A DNA stretch of 24,862 nucleotides, from assembly GCA_002172545.1 (NCBI GenBank), contig NHFJ01000013.1:101835-126696 (forward strand), given 5' to 3'. This document shows positions 1-9,535 of this stretch, piece by piece. Each line of letters opens with the position of its first letter. Positions within the stretch are counted from its first letter, which is position 1. The notes below the pieces were generated by a model that saw nothing but the letters and a program-made list of their open reading frames with translations, was not told the origin of the DNA and searched no databases. Source of the stretch: Fidelibacterota bacterium TMED108 (GTDB taxonomy: Bacteria; Fidelibacterota; Marinisomatia; Marinisomatales; TCS55). A program made the position numbers and the translations under genes.

Positions 1-1148
1 TTGCGATATTGCTCCATTCGTTTTGGTAGGTGATTTGGCCAAAAATAGCTCATAGCTTGCATTAAGCTATCAGATAGTTTGTTTGGAAGAAAATATACTT
101 TTGAAGCTATTAGGTCGACTTTCCTTTTAAACTCAAATAGCTTTGGGATAAAGCTTGGACCCATTTTATCAATCGCAATAAAAGTATCTTTACTATACTT
201 TTTTGCTGCATCATAGCAGTCTCTATGTAAATACTCGCCAGAAATAGGTAAATTTTTAAATTTAGATAATATATCTTTACGAATTTTACCTAAAAGAAAA
301 GAATCATTGGTTCCTAGATAAAACACCTTGTTACGTTTTGGTATTGGGTATGTATCTAAACGAACAGCAAAGACTGCTATTTTACCGGCACATCCTGACG
401 CGCCATAAAGTCTTCTTTTATCAGCATTGAATCGAGCTGGTGTATTTGCTTCTACATCTCTAATACGTTTTTGATACTCATTATCAGATGCAAGTTTATC
501 TGGATAATATATCTGACTATTTAAAAAATTTCCCCTTTGAAGATTATTTAAAATTTCATCTGGCTTCAACCCTAGCTCAATTCCAATTTCATTAACCAAT
601 GTTAATTCTCCATTACTTGCAATTTTAGCGTAAACTGACATCTCGGTGTAAGCTGGACCTCTTTTTACTAATGCACCGCCAGAATTATTGCATATTCCCC
701 CAACTATAGAAGCACCAATGCACGATGACCCTATAACAGAATGCGGTTCTCTTTCATATGGTGCTAATTTATTTTCAAGATTGTATAATGTACTTCCTGA
801 CAGACCAACTATTTGCTTTCCTTCATTAATTATATGAATGTCGTTTATTCTCATAGTATTAACAATTATTATTGGACGATCATAATCATTACCATAGGGT
901 GTAGACCCACCAGTCAAACCTGTATTCGCAGCCTGCATTATAACTATTACATCAGACTTCACGCATATATGCAATATTTTCCAAATATCTAATAGAGTGG
1001 CAGGTTTTACTACTGCCAGTGCATCTCCCTCTCCATATCTCCAGCCTTTGCTATAGGTTTGTTTTTTCCAATCAGCTGTTAATAGATGCTTTTCACCAAC
1101 AATTGACTTTAAATCATTTAATATTTTATTTGTATTTATAATGCTCAT
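1..1148 (-). CDS. dld: Quinone-dependent D-lactate dehydrogenase, N-terminal part (cut by window edge)
   Basis: This is an FAD-dependent, membrane-associated enzyme that oxidises D-lactate to pyruvate and passes electrons to quinone. I translated the minus strand from the ATG at 1148. The 382 residues visible follow the E. coli Dld sequence as I remember it nearly without gaps, against a full length of about 571, so about 190 C-terminal residues lie outside the window. The FAD-binding domain is seen at about residues 40-230, with QAANTGLTGGSTP near 72-84 and HSVIGSSCIGASIVGGICNN near 136-155. The motifs DVEANTPARFNAD and GCAGKIAVFAVRLDT follow, then the start of the membrane-associated lactate dehydrogenase domain with GEYLHRDCYD. 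It lies 31 bases downstream of the thioesterase gene and could share its transcript. No Shine-Dalgarno sequence at normal spacing is seen. The family call is firm; what is upstream in metabolism is not shown here. Confidence 0.95.
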   Translation of the reverse strand, partial: MSIINTNKILNDLKSIVGEKHLLTADWKKQTYSKGWRYGEGDALAVVKPATLLDIWKILHICVKSDVIVIMQAANTGLTGGSTPYGNDYDRPIIIVNTMRINDIHIINEGKQIVGLSGSTLYNLENKLAPYEREPHSVIGSSCIGASIVGGICNNSGGALVKRGPAYTEMSVYAKIASNGELTLVNEIGIELGLKPDEILNNLQRGNFLNSQIYYPDKLASDNEYQKRIRDVEANTPARFNADKRRLYGASGCAGKIAVFAVRLDTYPIPKRNKVFYLGTNDSFLLGKIRKDILSKFKNLPISGEYLHRDCYDAAKKYSKDTFIAIDKMGPSFIPKLFEFKRKVDLIASKVYFLPNKLSDSLMQAMSYFWPNHLPKRMEQYR

Positions 1149-1179
1149 TGCCTATGCTAAAAATCAATGTCTATGTTGC

Positions 1180-1608
1180 TCAAAATGGTAAAAAATTAGA
1201 TTTAATGTTATCTGTTAAAACTATACTTTTTTGTGATTTATAATCAAAAGTGACTAACGTAAATACACCAACTACAACTGGATTTGATAGTTTGAGGTCA
1301 AATATAGCAGAACACAAATCAAAACTTTTATTTCCAAGCCTAGTAATTCTACATCCAATATTAAATTCTCTGGGATGTGAAGATTGTTCAAGATAATCTA
1401 TTTTCATAGAAGCTAGTATAACACCTTTATCAACACCTCTTTTAAGTGAGTCGAAACCTAATTCATTCAAAAAATCTACACGTGTAGTTTCGAAATATGT
1501 TAAATAAGTAGCGTGGTTTATATGTCCGATTGCGTCCATATCACGCCATCTGGTATTAACTTTTTTTACAAATTCAAAGTCATTTTGCATTAGGTTTTGA
1601 TATTTCAT
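1180..1608 (-). CDS. Hotdog-fold acyl-CoA thioesterase (4HBT, YbgC/FadM-like)
   Basis: This is a 142-residue single-domain protein of the 4-hydroxybenzoyl-CoA thioesterase superfamily, which hydrolyses acyl-CoA thioesters in the cytoplasm. The family signature lies near the N-terminus: RWRDMDAIGHINHATY (about residues 20-35), where D25 matches the catalytic aspartate position, followed by the long hotdog helix (LTYFETTRVDFLNELG). The length matches the usual 130-150 residues. The start codon lies one base after the TAA of the upstream Fn3/TolB lipoprotein gene, which suggests translational coupling; an AGG within the upstream gene's 3' end sits at roughly SD spacing. The substrate cannot be told from the sequence. 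YbgC-type genes often sit with tol-pal genes, but none is present here. Confidence 0.88.
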   Translation of the reverse strand: MKYQNLMQNDFEFVKKVNTRWRDMDAIGHINHATYLTYFETTRVDFLNELGFDSLKRGVDKGVILASMKIDYLEQSSHPREFNIGCRITRLGNKSFDLCSAIFDLKLSNPVVVGVFTLVTFDYKSQKSIVLTDNIKSNFLPF

Positions 1609-1609
1609 A

Positions 1610-3532
1610 TTATTGCCTTTGTTGCAATTGAGCCCATGGTGTTGTTAAAGGATGAACTTCTGTAGGGGAAATTGTAAGATCACTACTAATATTTTTACGA
1701 TATAATTTACCTGAGTCAGATTCGTATTTAAATAATATCTCATCATCACCATTCCATCTTGCATAGCGTGCACCTTCTTGAAATAATTCTAGGTTTGAAT
1801 TATTTTTATTATATTTATACAGATTATAGGTTGTTGTAAATTTTTTTTCCCAAAAAATAGCGTTTTCACCATTAGGAGACCATCTAACATTTCTAAAATA
1901 AAGACTGTTTTCAGGTACTACAGATTCACCGCCATTTATTGATAACAATTCCCCTCTTTTGTCATTAGGGTAATCTAATTCGTACATACCCTTATTTTTA
2001 AAAAGATAAATTATTTTATCTTCAGTAGGTGACATTCTTGGCATAATAAATTTTTCTTCACCCGTAGCATCTGATATCTGTTGAACATTTTTCCCATCTC
2101 TATCCATTGTATAAATATTTATAGTTCCAATATTATTATTTGTTAAATGCTTTCTTTGGGAATAGAGGATTTTGGTATCGTTTAATATAAACTGCGGATC
2201 AGAATACCATTCATTATTTGTATTTTTTGTTATTCTAACAGTTGTTTCATCTTCATTTAAATATGCTATATAAATGTCGTTATCTGAGCCAACAAATAAG
2301 GCCAAAGATTCGTCACTATTGAAAGATATATCTTTGGGTTTTATACCATAAATAGTCTTAATGGTTTTTCCATCTTGACTAATGACTTTACCTACATTGT
2401 CAAATGTAAATGAAAATATTTTTTTGCCATTCTGTATCCATATGGGATACAAAGCTTTTATATTTGTTAATTTTTGAGCGAAAGGCATAGTTGGGCCAAT
2501 ATTCATAATTGTTATATCATCGCCATTATCAGTAATTGTATCAAGTTTAACGATTTTTTGGTACGATGAGGTTGGTAGAATATTGCTATAAGTTGAATTT
2601 CCCCAGACATCATTGGTGTGTAGTCTATAATGATGCTCACTGTCAATATTAATTGATCGTTTAAAGTTAGTTATATTTTTATTAATAATATCTGATAGAT
2701 AAATAGTTGAGGTATCCAAAAAAGATACTTGTTCAATTACATAGCCCGATAGATCACTTTCAGTTGATAGGTCCCAAGAGAAATGAAAGCTCTGATCAAT
2801 AAATAATATTGAGTCAAGCTGGGATGCAATTGGCGGTGGGTCTTTAGGCAAAAAAAACGGATTACCTATGGTTTTTTGACCGGTAGTATCCTCAATTTCA
2901 ATCCAATACCAATTGTCATTTAAAACTGTGAAATCAGGCGTGTCAATTGTAGTTGTATTTTTATCTAAAAATGAGGCAAATATTGATTTGGTTTCATTTT
3001 CAGACCTAGCATGAAAAATTGTATACTTAAAGAAATCTAATTCAATAGACTGCTGCCAACTAATAGATAGTTTTTTTACGGGCTCATGGTTGTAGTCAAC
3101 TTTTATAATTGAAACAGATCCAGGTGGTCCTGGAGCAATAGGATCTATATTAACGATTTTTTTTAACGAAATATTTGTGTCAGCATAAGCATAAACTCGA
3201 TATTGATATTCAACTGGATTAGAAACCAGTGTTTTCAAATTAATAGTGTCAATCCATTCTGCAATTTCATCGTTGAATAAAGAGTCTTGAAAAATCCATT
3301 TGTCTTGTCCTTTTTTACGATCAATGATGAAACCATCAAATTCCCTACCCTTTCTTGTCCAAGCTACTTTAATGCTATTTTCAGTGATTTGCATTGCCTC
3401 AAGACTATCTGGAGACCATAGAGATCTATTGCTTCTAGGGTCATATGGATTATCCCATTCCCTTGTTTTATCTTCACAAGCAAATAAAATAATAACAAGT
3501 ATCAATAGTGGTATTTTTAATTTTTTAACCAT
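1610..3532 (-). CDS. Lipoprotein with Fn3-like domains and a TolB-like propeller
   Basis: A 640-residue exported protein. It opens with a type II signal peptide: Lys-rich n-region, hydrophobic core, lipobox LFAC with the acylated Cys at 19. An NPYDP motif follows at about 28-32. Residues about 38-330 look like three fibronectin type III-like beta-sandwiches (alternating strands, conserved Trp, Tyr-rich strands, Pro-rich linkers such as IAPGPPG). Residues about 335-635 carry repeated motifs of the TolB/PD40 beta-propeller kind, such as FNSDESLALFVGSD, MSPTEDKIIYLF and WSPNGENAIFWEKK. This layout fits a surface or periplasmic binding scaffold; no catalytic site is visible. Its start overlaps the 3' end of the CsgG/PEGA gene by 16 bases, so the two are probably co-translated. 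The function is not recognised; the domain calls come from pattern reading only. Confidence 0.8.
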   Translation of the reverse strand: MVKKLKIPLLILVIILFACEDKTREWDNPYDPRSNRSLWSPDSLEAMQITENSIKVAWTRKGREFDGFIIDRKKGQDKWIFQDSLFNDEIAEWIDTINLKTLVSNPVEYQYRVYAYADTNISLKKIVNIDPIAPGPPGSVSIIKVDYNHEPVKKLSISWQQSIELDFFKYTIFHARSENETKSIFASFLDKNTTTIDTPDFTVLNDNWYWIEIEDTTGQKTIGNPFFLPKDPPPIASQLDSILFIDQSFHFSWDLSTESDLSGYVIEQVSFLDTSTIYLSDIINKNITNFKRSINIDSEHHYRLHTNDVWGNSTYSNILPTSSYQKIVKLDTITDNGDDITIMNIGPTMPFAQKLTNIKALYPIWIQNGKKIFSFTFDNVGKVISQDGKTIKTIYGIKPKDISFNSDESLALFVGSDNDIYIAYLNEDETTVRITKNTNNEWYSDPQFILNDTKILYSQRKHLTNNNIGTINIYTMDRDGKNVQQISDATGEEKFIMPRMSPTEDKIIYLFKNKGMYELDYPNDKRGELLSINGGESVVPENSLYFRNVRWSPNGENAIFWEKKFTTTYNLYKYNKNNSNLELFQEGARYARWNGDDEILFKYESDSGKLYRKNISSDLTISPTEVHPLTTPWAQLQQRQ

Positions 3533-4707
3533 CTCTCCATTTCCAAAAATTTCGCATGATAATAAACTATGGGGAAAATTGTAAGAGATGAAAAAACATC
3601 TAAAACTGGTTTCTGGTTATCAAGATTATCTATAGTTCGGTGACGTTTATCTGCATTATCACTATTTGCGGTATATTGATTATAGAGATATGAAGATCTG
3701 ATAGTTATAAATGATCTATAGGTAAGTCCACCGCCAAGTATTTGTAAGTAGATGTTTCTTCTTTTTAAATAAAAACTTTTTTTGTCTACGATCTCTTTGA
3801 TCGGATAATAAACCGGAGAAGATTTTGTTGTTCTGCGGTGTTTAATAGTAAAAGAATTATTTTTTATAACATACGTATCAGAAACTAATCTATAATTTCC
3901 CGCTGGAAGATTATCTATTCTGTCATTGCCTTCATCAATCAACAAAACACTATTATCGATACTGCTATTAATAGATATATCATCTGGAACAGGCTCTTTA
4001 AATACTACATTACCAATTTTAGGGACTTTTAATTTTAATTGAATAAAAATTATGTCTGAATCATCATCTTGTAATCGCTCTACCCTAAAAGGCTTATAGT
4101 CCTCTTTAAAAACTACAATAGGGCGACTTTCCACAACTACTCTATCAACAGCAAGTGGAGTGGTACCATTTAATGTATCATTACCAACTCGAACCATTGC
4201 TCCCGTAGGATTTGTTTTAAAATAAACTAAATTCTGACGTTTATGTATTTCAAGTGGAATACGTTTTGACATAACTAAATCTGACAAGTTGTGCATTCCT
4301 CTTGTATACAAGCCCTCAATAGAAAGATCATAGTCGTAGCTTACTGCGTTTATAACGCGCCCAGTAGATGATTCTATCAATCTAGCTTCAATTAAAAAAA
4401 CATCACCAATTTTAGAAACATGTGCTGATACTAGCCATTCTTGATCTAACAACATAGAGGCTATTACCGCACATTCTAATGAGGAGCATGATGTCGTATT
4501 GCCGTAATCAATCAGAACGTCAGACATATCGTCGTAATTAAGCACTCTAAGTGTATCCATTTGAAGCAATTCTGTACGAAATACAGCACTTAAATTTTTT
4601 AATTCATCTTTATGGATATTTTCACCAGAGAAATCTAAAACTGCAATAGTATGATCATCTGCAAGAAGAGATGAAAAGAGAAAAAGGGATAGAATAATAT
4701 TTCGCAT
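3517..4707 (-). CDS. Exported CsgG-like protein with PEGA domain
   Basis: A 396-residue protein with a cleavable-looking signal peptide (residues 1-16, cut after LLA). Residues about 19-145 resemble the CsgG/TolB-N fold seen in envelope proteins: TIAVLDFSGENI at the start and, near 85-120, LLDQEWLVSAHVSKIGDVF followed by ARLIESSTGRVI. Residues about 158-227 form a PEGA-like domain (VYFKTNPTGAMVRVG, then GTTPL and KEDYKPF). PEGA domains are small beta-sandwiches common in surface-layer and envelope proteins. The C-terminal part (about 300-390) has two weakly hydrophobic segments around RNIYLQILGGGLTYRSF and VFSSLTIFPIVYY. It sits between the MORN lipoprotein gene (65 bases upstream) and the Fn3/TolB lipoprotein (16-base overlap). 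No exact function can be given; an assembly or anchoring role in the envelope is inferred. Confidence 0.75.
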   Translation of the reverse strand: MRNIILSLFLFSSLLADDHTIAVLDFSGENIHKDELKNLSAVFRTELLQMDTLRVLNYDDMSDVLIDYGNTTSCSSLECAVIASMLLDQEWLVSAHVSKIGDVFLIEARLIESSTGRVINAVSYDYDLSIEGLYTRGMHNLSDLVMSKRIPLEIHKRQNLVYFKTNPTGAMVRVGNDTLNGTTPLAVDRVVVESRPIVVFKEDYKPFRVERLQDDDSDIIFIQLKLKVPKIGNVVFKEPVPDDISINSSIDNSVLLIDEGNDRIDNLPAGNYRLVSDTYVIKNNSFTIKHRRTTKSSPVYYPIKEIVDKKSFYLKRRNIYLQILGGGLTYRSFITIRSSYLYNQYTANSDNADKRHRTIDNLDNQKPVLDVFSSLTIFPIVYYHAKFLEMERWLKN

Positions 4708-4772
4708 AATAAAAATTAAAATAACCCTATAAATGACAGTTTTGCAACTATCTCAGTAGCTATAATATATAA

Positions 4773-5765
4773 TTAAGCTTTTGGCTCATCAGAGCAGTCG
4801 CCGCAATCACATGTACCATCACCAATTGGCGGTGCTTCACGTTTTGAAAGTCGTTCCATATTAAAAAGAGGCTCTCCGGAGTTGCAATTAATGATATTAT
4901 CCTTAACCTCAAGGGGTGTTGTTGTTCTTCCGTCAGGAGAAAATAATGTCACCTTCCCCATCTTTCTAGAAACATCAGCAAAAGCTTTTTTATTTCCATT
5001 TGGATACCACCAATAGGCCAATCCATCTCTAACTCCTTGAGTAAAATTAACCTCTTCTTTTTTTTGACCATTCTCATACCACCATGTCAACTTACCATTA
5101 AGTTGACCTTTTTTATAATTTCCTTCGGCATGTTTTTTTCCATTTTCATACCATTGAGTGGTCATAGCAATACGTTTACCTCCATCAAAAAAGGACCGCT
5201 CTTTGCGTTTACCGTTATCATAATACCAGTTGAATTCCCCTTTTCTGTTGCCATTTATGAATTGTCCGTCCGAATAGATTTCACCGTTAGAATGCCAACG
5301 AGTCACTCTTCCCTCCGACACATTTTTAAACATTTGAACAAAAATATCAGGAGGTGAATTAAAATTATACAATTTTTGTCCCTCAGCCATTTGCTGCACT
5401 AAAAATATACCTGTTCTTATCGTTGTATCTGTTTCAGAGTATAGCATAGGAATTCCTTGCCATATTTTATCGCTATCTTTGTATTCAGCAGAAGTTATGT
5501 TGCCATCTTCAAATAGAAGGTTGTAGTACCTAACTGTTGAACCTTGAATATAATATTTCCATATGCCACTTTTTATACCACCAACATATTCACCTTTCAT
5601 CCTCAGAGAACCATCATAAAAATTAAGAAACGCCTTACCGTTAAAAGGCTCACTGGTTATTCTGTCATAAGCAATACCATCTTTTGAATCTAAGTCATTG
5701 ATTGAAATATCCTTTGAGCACGAAGCAAAAACCATTAAAAGGGCAGGAAGTAGTATTTTTTTCAT
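4773..5765 (-). CDS. MORN-repeat lipoprotein
   Basis: A 330-residue predicted lipoprotein: signal peptide with lipobox FASC, acylated Cys at 16. Residues about 150-268 hold about five MORN_2-type repeats of 22-24 residues with the core W-Y-x-N-G-K (for example TRWHSNGEIYSDGQF, NWYYDNGKRKERSFF, TWWYENGQKKEEVNF). A more degenerate pair lies at about 40-75. Proteins with such repeats are often auto-labelled YwqK-family antitoxin, but this one is exported and has no toxin partner nearby, so I do not use that name. The C-terminus has a cysteine cluster (C319, C321, C324, pattern CDCGDC) in an acidic tail. The gene lies 31 bases downstream of tRNA-Ser and 65 bases upstream of the CsgG/PEGA gene. 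Function unknown. Confidence 0.82.
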   Translation of the reverse strand: MKKILLPALLMVFASCSKDISINDLDSKDGIAYDRITSEPFNGKAFLNFYDGSLRMKGEYVGGIKSGIWKYYIQGSTVRYYNLLFEDGNITSAEYKDSDKIWQGIPMLYSETDTTIRTGIFLVQQMAEGQKLYNFNSPPDIFVQMFKNVSEGRVTRWHSNGEIYSDGQFINGNRKGEFNWYYDNGKRKERSFFDGGKRIAMTTQWYENGKKHAEGNYKKGQLNGKLTWWYENGQKKEEVNFTQGVRDGLAYWWYPNGNKKAFADVSRKMGKVTLFSPDGRTTTPLEVKDNIINCNSGEPLFNMERLSKREAPPIGDGTCDCGDCSDEPKA

Positions 5766-5796
5766 TTTTTATCTTTTTTATTAATTGCTATTTATG

Positions 5797-5885
5797 CGGA
5801 GGGGGTGGGATTCGAACCCACGTTAGGATATTTCACCTAAAACACCTTAGCAGGGTGCCGCCTTAAGCCGCTCGGCCACCCCTCC
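5797..5885 (-). tRNA. tRNA-Ser (anticodon GCU)
   Basis: An 89-base class II tRNA on the minus strand. The acceptor stem pairs GGAGGGG (5885-5879) with CCCCTCC (5804-5798), with discriminator G at 5797. The anticodon stem GCACC/GGTGT encloses loop CTGCTAA, giving anticodon GCT, which reads AGU/AGC serine codons. The long variable arm pairs TTAGG with CCTAA, as serine tRNAs require. The T arm is GTGGG-TTCGAAT-CCCAC. The D arm contains GCCGAGCGGCTTAAGGC. The bases after the discriminator are CA, not CCA, so the CCA end is not fully encoded and must be added after transcription. It lies between obg and the MORN lipoprotein gene. Confidence 0.97.
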
Positions 5886-5899
5886 AATTTTTCTACATT

Positions 5900-5928
5900 A
5901 TTGTATTATCAATTTAACAGAATTTAAA
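5900..5928 (-). promoter_or_regulatory. Candidate sigma70-type promoter for tRNA-Ser
   Basis: In the 77-base gap between obg and the tRNA, the minus strand reads TTTAAA (5928-5923), a 17-base spacer, then TACAAT (5905-5900). These match TTGACA/TATAAT at 4 and 5 of 6 positions. The -10 box ends 15 bases before the mature tRNA, leaving room for a short leader. In such AT-rich DNA a match of this quality can occur by chance, and the tRNA might instead be read through from obg. Confidence 0.25.
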
Positions 5929-5962
5929 AGCTTGCGCTATAATATTAAAAATCTAAAATATA

Positions 5963-6946
<984 letters not shown>

Positions 6947-6981
6947 TTAATACTAGCTATGTTCTACTGATAACTGCCATG

Positions 6982-8205
6982 CTACATATTATCAATTATA
7001 GCTTTGCCAAATCCAGAACATGAAACTTTTTCAGCACCCTCCATTAGTCGATGAAAATCATAAGTTACAGTTTTATCGTTAATGGATTTTTCTATACCCT
7101 TAAGTATTAAATCAGCTGCATCTTGCCAACCCATATATTCCAACATCATTACCCCAGATAAAATTACAGATGAGGGGTTAACCATATCTTTTCCTGCGTA
7201 CTTAGGAGCGGTACCATGCGTAGCTTCAAAAATCGCATGTCCTGTAGCATAATTAATATTTGCGCCTGGAGCTATACCAATACCACCTACAATAGCAGCG
7301 AGTGCATCTGAAATATAGTCACCATTTAAATTTAATGTACAAATAACATCGTACTCTGAAGGTCTGAGAAGTATTTGCTGTAAAAAAGCATCAGCAATTA
7401 CATCTTTAATGATAATTTTTTTACCATTATTGTCTAGTAACTGCCAAGGGCCACCTTGATAGTCTGATGAATTAAATTCTTTTTTGGCAAGCTCGTAACC
7501 CCATTCTTTAAATTTACCTTCGGTAAATTTCATAATATTGCCTTTATGAACAAAAGTAACCGACTCCCTTTTATGTTCAATGGCATATTGTAATGCAGCG
7601 CGTACGATTCTTTCTGTACCCTCAACAGATACTGGCTTTACTCCTAAAGAAACAGTATTTGGAAATCTTATATTTGTAACATTCATTTCATTAATTAGGA
7701 AATTTTTAACTTTTTCTACACCCTCTGTTCCATTTTCCCATTCTATACCTGCGTAAATATCTTCTGTGTTTTCTCTGAATATAACCATATCCACCAAAGA
7801 CGGATCTTTAACTGGAGAAGGAACACCTTTAAACCAGGTTACGGGCCTAACGCACGCGTAAAGGTCTAAAACCTGCCTGAGAGTAACATTTAAAGAACGC
7901 ATACCGCCACCAACAGGGGTAGTTAGTGGTCCTTTTATTGCTATCAAGTGCTGTTTTATAGCTGATAATGAATCTTCAGGAAGCCAAGAATTTTTCTCTT
8001 TGAAGGCTTTTTCTCCAGCATATATTTCTTTCCAAAATATTTTTCTTTGACCACCGTAAGCATTTTTTACAGCTGAGTCAAAGACCATTTGCGAAGCATT
8101 CCAAATATCAGGACCAATACCGTCTCCTTCAATGAATGGTATAGTGGGATTATTTGGTACAACTAATTTATTATTATCAAAAACTATTCTATTGCCATTT
8201 TCCAT
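6982..8205 (-). CDS. icd: NADP-dependent isocitrate dehydrogenase
   Basis: A TCA-cycle enzyme that oxidatively decarboxylates isocitrate to 2-oxoglutarate and yields NADPH; cytoplasmic homodimer. The 407 residues align over their full length with the E. coli Icd type, with a constant offset of 9. Substrate-loop Ser104 (in GGGMRSLN) matches E. coli Ser113. K335 and Y336 (in HGTAPKY), Y382 and R386 (in TYDFHRL) match the four E. coli residues that contact the NADP 2'-phosphate (K344, Y345, Y391, R395), so NADP rather than NAD specificity is expected. Other family motifs are [11 protein letters not shown] and [10 protein letters not shown]. The start codon lies five bases after the fmdB-like gene's stop, so the two are probably cotranscribed. 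I see no aceK or glyoxylate genes in the window. Confidence 0.97.
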   Translation of the reverse strand: MENGNRIVFDNNKLVVPNNPTIPFIEGDGIGPDIWNASQMVFDSAVKNAYGGQRKIFWKEIYAGEKAFKEKNSWLPEDSLSAIKQHLIAIKGPLTTPVGGGMRSLNVTLRQVLDLYACVRPVTWFKGVPSPVKDPSLVDMVIFRENTEDIYAGIEWENGTEGVEKVKNFLINEMNVTNIRFPNTVSLGVKPVSVEGTERIVRAALQYAIEHKRESVTFVHKGNIMKFTEGKFKEWGYELAKKEFNSSDYQGGPWQLLDNNGKKIIIKDVIADAFLQQILLRPSEYDVICTLNLNGDYISDALAAIVGGIGIAPGANINYATGHAIFEATHGTAPKYAGKDMVNPSSVILSGVMMLEYMGWQDAADLILKGIEKSINDKTVTYDFHRLMEGAEKVSCSGFGKAIIDNM

Positions 8206-8210
8206 AACGT

Positions 8211-8468
8211 TTATTTTTTACTCTTCTTTTTACTAGGTTTCTTTTTTGAATTCTTTTTATCGGATTCACCTGAATTTTCTGAATTATTTTTTGCGTAATC
8301 TGTTAAATAAAAACCACTTCCCTTAAAAATTAATCCTGTTCCTCCACTAACAAGCCTACGAAGTTTAGCATTGCACACTGAACAGTTTTTAATTGGAGCA
8401 TCAGACATCGACTGAAAAAACTCATAGGTTTTATCGCATTTATTGCAAAAATAATCGTAAGTAGGCAT
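8211..8468 (-). CDS. FmdB-family zinc ribbon protein
   Basis: An 85-residue small protein. The N-terminal 45 residues form an FmdB/CxxC_CxxC regulatory-type zinc ribbon: [11 protein letters not shown] opening, then two Cys pairs C8-x2-C11 and C29-x2-C32 that would bind one zinc ion. A conserved stretch after it, [11 protein letters not shown], is typical of the bacterial family. The last 20 residues are almost all Lys and Ser, probably disordered and nucleic-acid or ribosome attracting (inference). The biochemical role of these proteins is poorly known. It ends five bases before icd and begins 56 bases after coaD. Confidence 0.9.
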   Translation of the reverse strand: MPTYDYFCNKCDKTYEFFQSMSDAPIKNCSVCNAKLRRLVSGGTGLIFKGSGFYLTDYAKNNSENSGESDKKNSKKKPSKKKSKK

Positions 8469-8524
8469 TTTATGTTGTGAAATCTATAACGAAAAGGTGA
8501 CTTATAACAGTCTGTAAAGCAGAG

Positions 8525-9007
8525 TCAGTTAAATTTTGACTTTAAAGCAGAGAGAACATTAGCAGGCACATATTTTGCAATATCCCCGTTTAGCTTAGAG
8601 ACATTTTTTACCATAGAAGAGTTTATGTGGACATATTTATCAGATGTAACCATTAGCAATGTCGAAACATCAGGGTTTAAATGATTGTTCATTGTTGCCA
8701 TTTGAAATTCAAATTCAAAATCAGACACATGCCTTAAACCTCTAATTAAACCGCAAGCTTTATGGGTTTTTGCAAAATCAGCAATTAAGCCATCAGTTGA
8801 TAGGGCTTTTATGTTTTTAAGATGTGAGGTGGCTCCAATTGCTAGATCCATCCTCTCTTCGACTGTAAAGAGTGGATTTTTATCAATATTTACAGCTATA
8901 GCTATTATGACTTCATCAAAAATACGAGAAGCTCTTTCTATGATATCAATATGTCCCATGTGCATTGGGTCAAAAGTTCCTGGATAAATAACTATTTTAT
9001 GATTCAT
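8525..9007 (-). CDS. coaD: Phosphopantetheine adenylyltransferase
   Basis: Catalyses the fourth step of coenzyme A synthesis: 4'-phosphopantetheine plus ATP gives dephospho-CoA. The 160 residues match the usual length of 155-165. The nucleotidyltransferase signature TFDPMHMGH (11-19) includes the HxGH ATP-binding motif (H16, H19). RGLRHVSDFEFE at 89-100 is the CoaD-specific substrate helix. The second motif, normally ISSSxVK, reads INSSMVKNV at 128-136. Its start overlaps the 3' end of rsmD by 11 bases; rsmD-coaD is a widespread gene pair, which supports both calls. Confidence 0.97.
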   Translation of the reverse strand: MNHKIVIYPGTFDPMHMGHIDIIERASRIFDEVIIAIAVNIDKNPLFTVEERMDLAIGATSHLKNIKALSTDGLIADFAKTHKACGLIRGLRHVSDFEFEFQMATMNNHLNPDVSTLLMVTSDKYVHINSSMVKNVSKLNGDIAKYVPANVLSALKSKFN

Positions 9008-9515
9008 TTTTCCAAAAGTTTAATTGTGTATCACCATATTCATTAACTCTATACGGTGATTTAGAAAATTCTTGAGGTGCTGACTCAAGAATAAACATAC
9101 CATTAAAGTTAAGCATTTCTAGCACTGGATCGATTAATGATTCTAATTTTGTAGAATTATAAGGAGGGTCAGCAAATATTATATCATATTTTAGGCTTTT
9201 ATTTAAAAATGCATAAGCATCTATTTTTTTTATAGTACAGATATCTCCTGTAAGCCCTAAAAGCGAATGATTGATCTTTAATAAGGCATTGGCACGAATG
9301 CTTTTTTCTACAAAAGTAACATGCCTTGCCCCTCTACTCATTGCTTCAAAACCAATAATTCCAGTACCAGAAAATAAATCAAGAAAACTTTTATCCTCAA
9401 TATCTCTTAAAATATCAAATAAACTTTTTCTTACGATTGCAGTTGTTGGGCGATAGGGTGCATTTTTAACGGTTTTAATCCTTCTACCTTTTAAATTACC
9501 TGCATGAATCTGCAT
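8997..9515 (-). CDS. rsmD: 16S rRNA (guanine(966)-N2)-methyltransferase RsmD
   Basis: A SAM-dependent methyltransferase that modifies G966 of 16S rRNA during 30S assembly. The 172 residues show the family N-terminus with IHAGNLKGRRI and RPTTAIVRKSLFDIL, then SAM motif I LDLFSGTG at 45-52, FVEKS as the acidic-loop strand, and the catalytic ADPPYN at 115-120. It is slightly short at the C-terminus against the common 180-190 residues but is complete in fold. An AGG seven bases before the ATG is one of the few SD-like sites in the window. It lies 20 bases after the GspL-like gene and overlaps coaD by 11 bases. Confidence 0.95.
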   Translation of the reverse strand: MQIHAGNLKGRRIKTVKNAPYRPTTAIVRKSLFDILRDIEDKSFLDLFSGTGIIGFEAMSRGARHVTFVEKSIRANALLKINHSLLGLTGDICTIKKIDAYAFLNKSLKYDIIFADPPYNSTKLESLIDPVLEMLNFNGMFILESAPQEFSKSPYRVNEYGDTQLNFWKNES

Positions 9516-9535
9516 TATTTAACCTATATGCAAAT

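Noticed and set aside
5037..5357. 106-codon plus-strand open frame with hydrophobic start
   Set aside because: It is antisense to the MORN repeats; its hydrophobicity arises from the repeated complement of Lys/Glu-rich codons.
4773..5765. Antitoxin of a toxin-antitoxin pair (YwqK-type label)
   Set aside because: The protein has a lipoprotein signal and no toxin-like neighbour; MORN repeats alone do not support this label.
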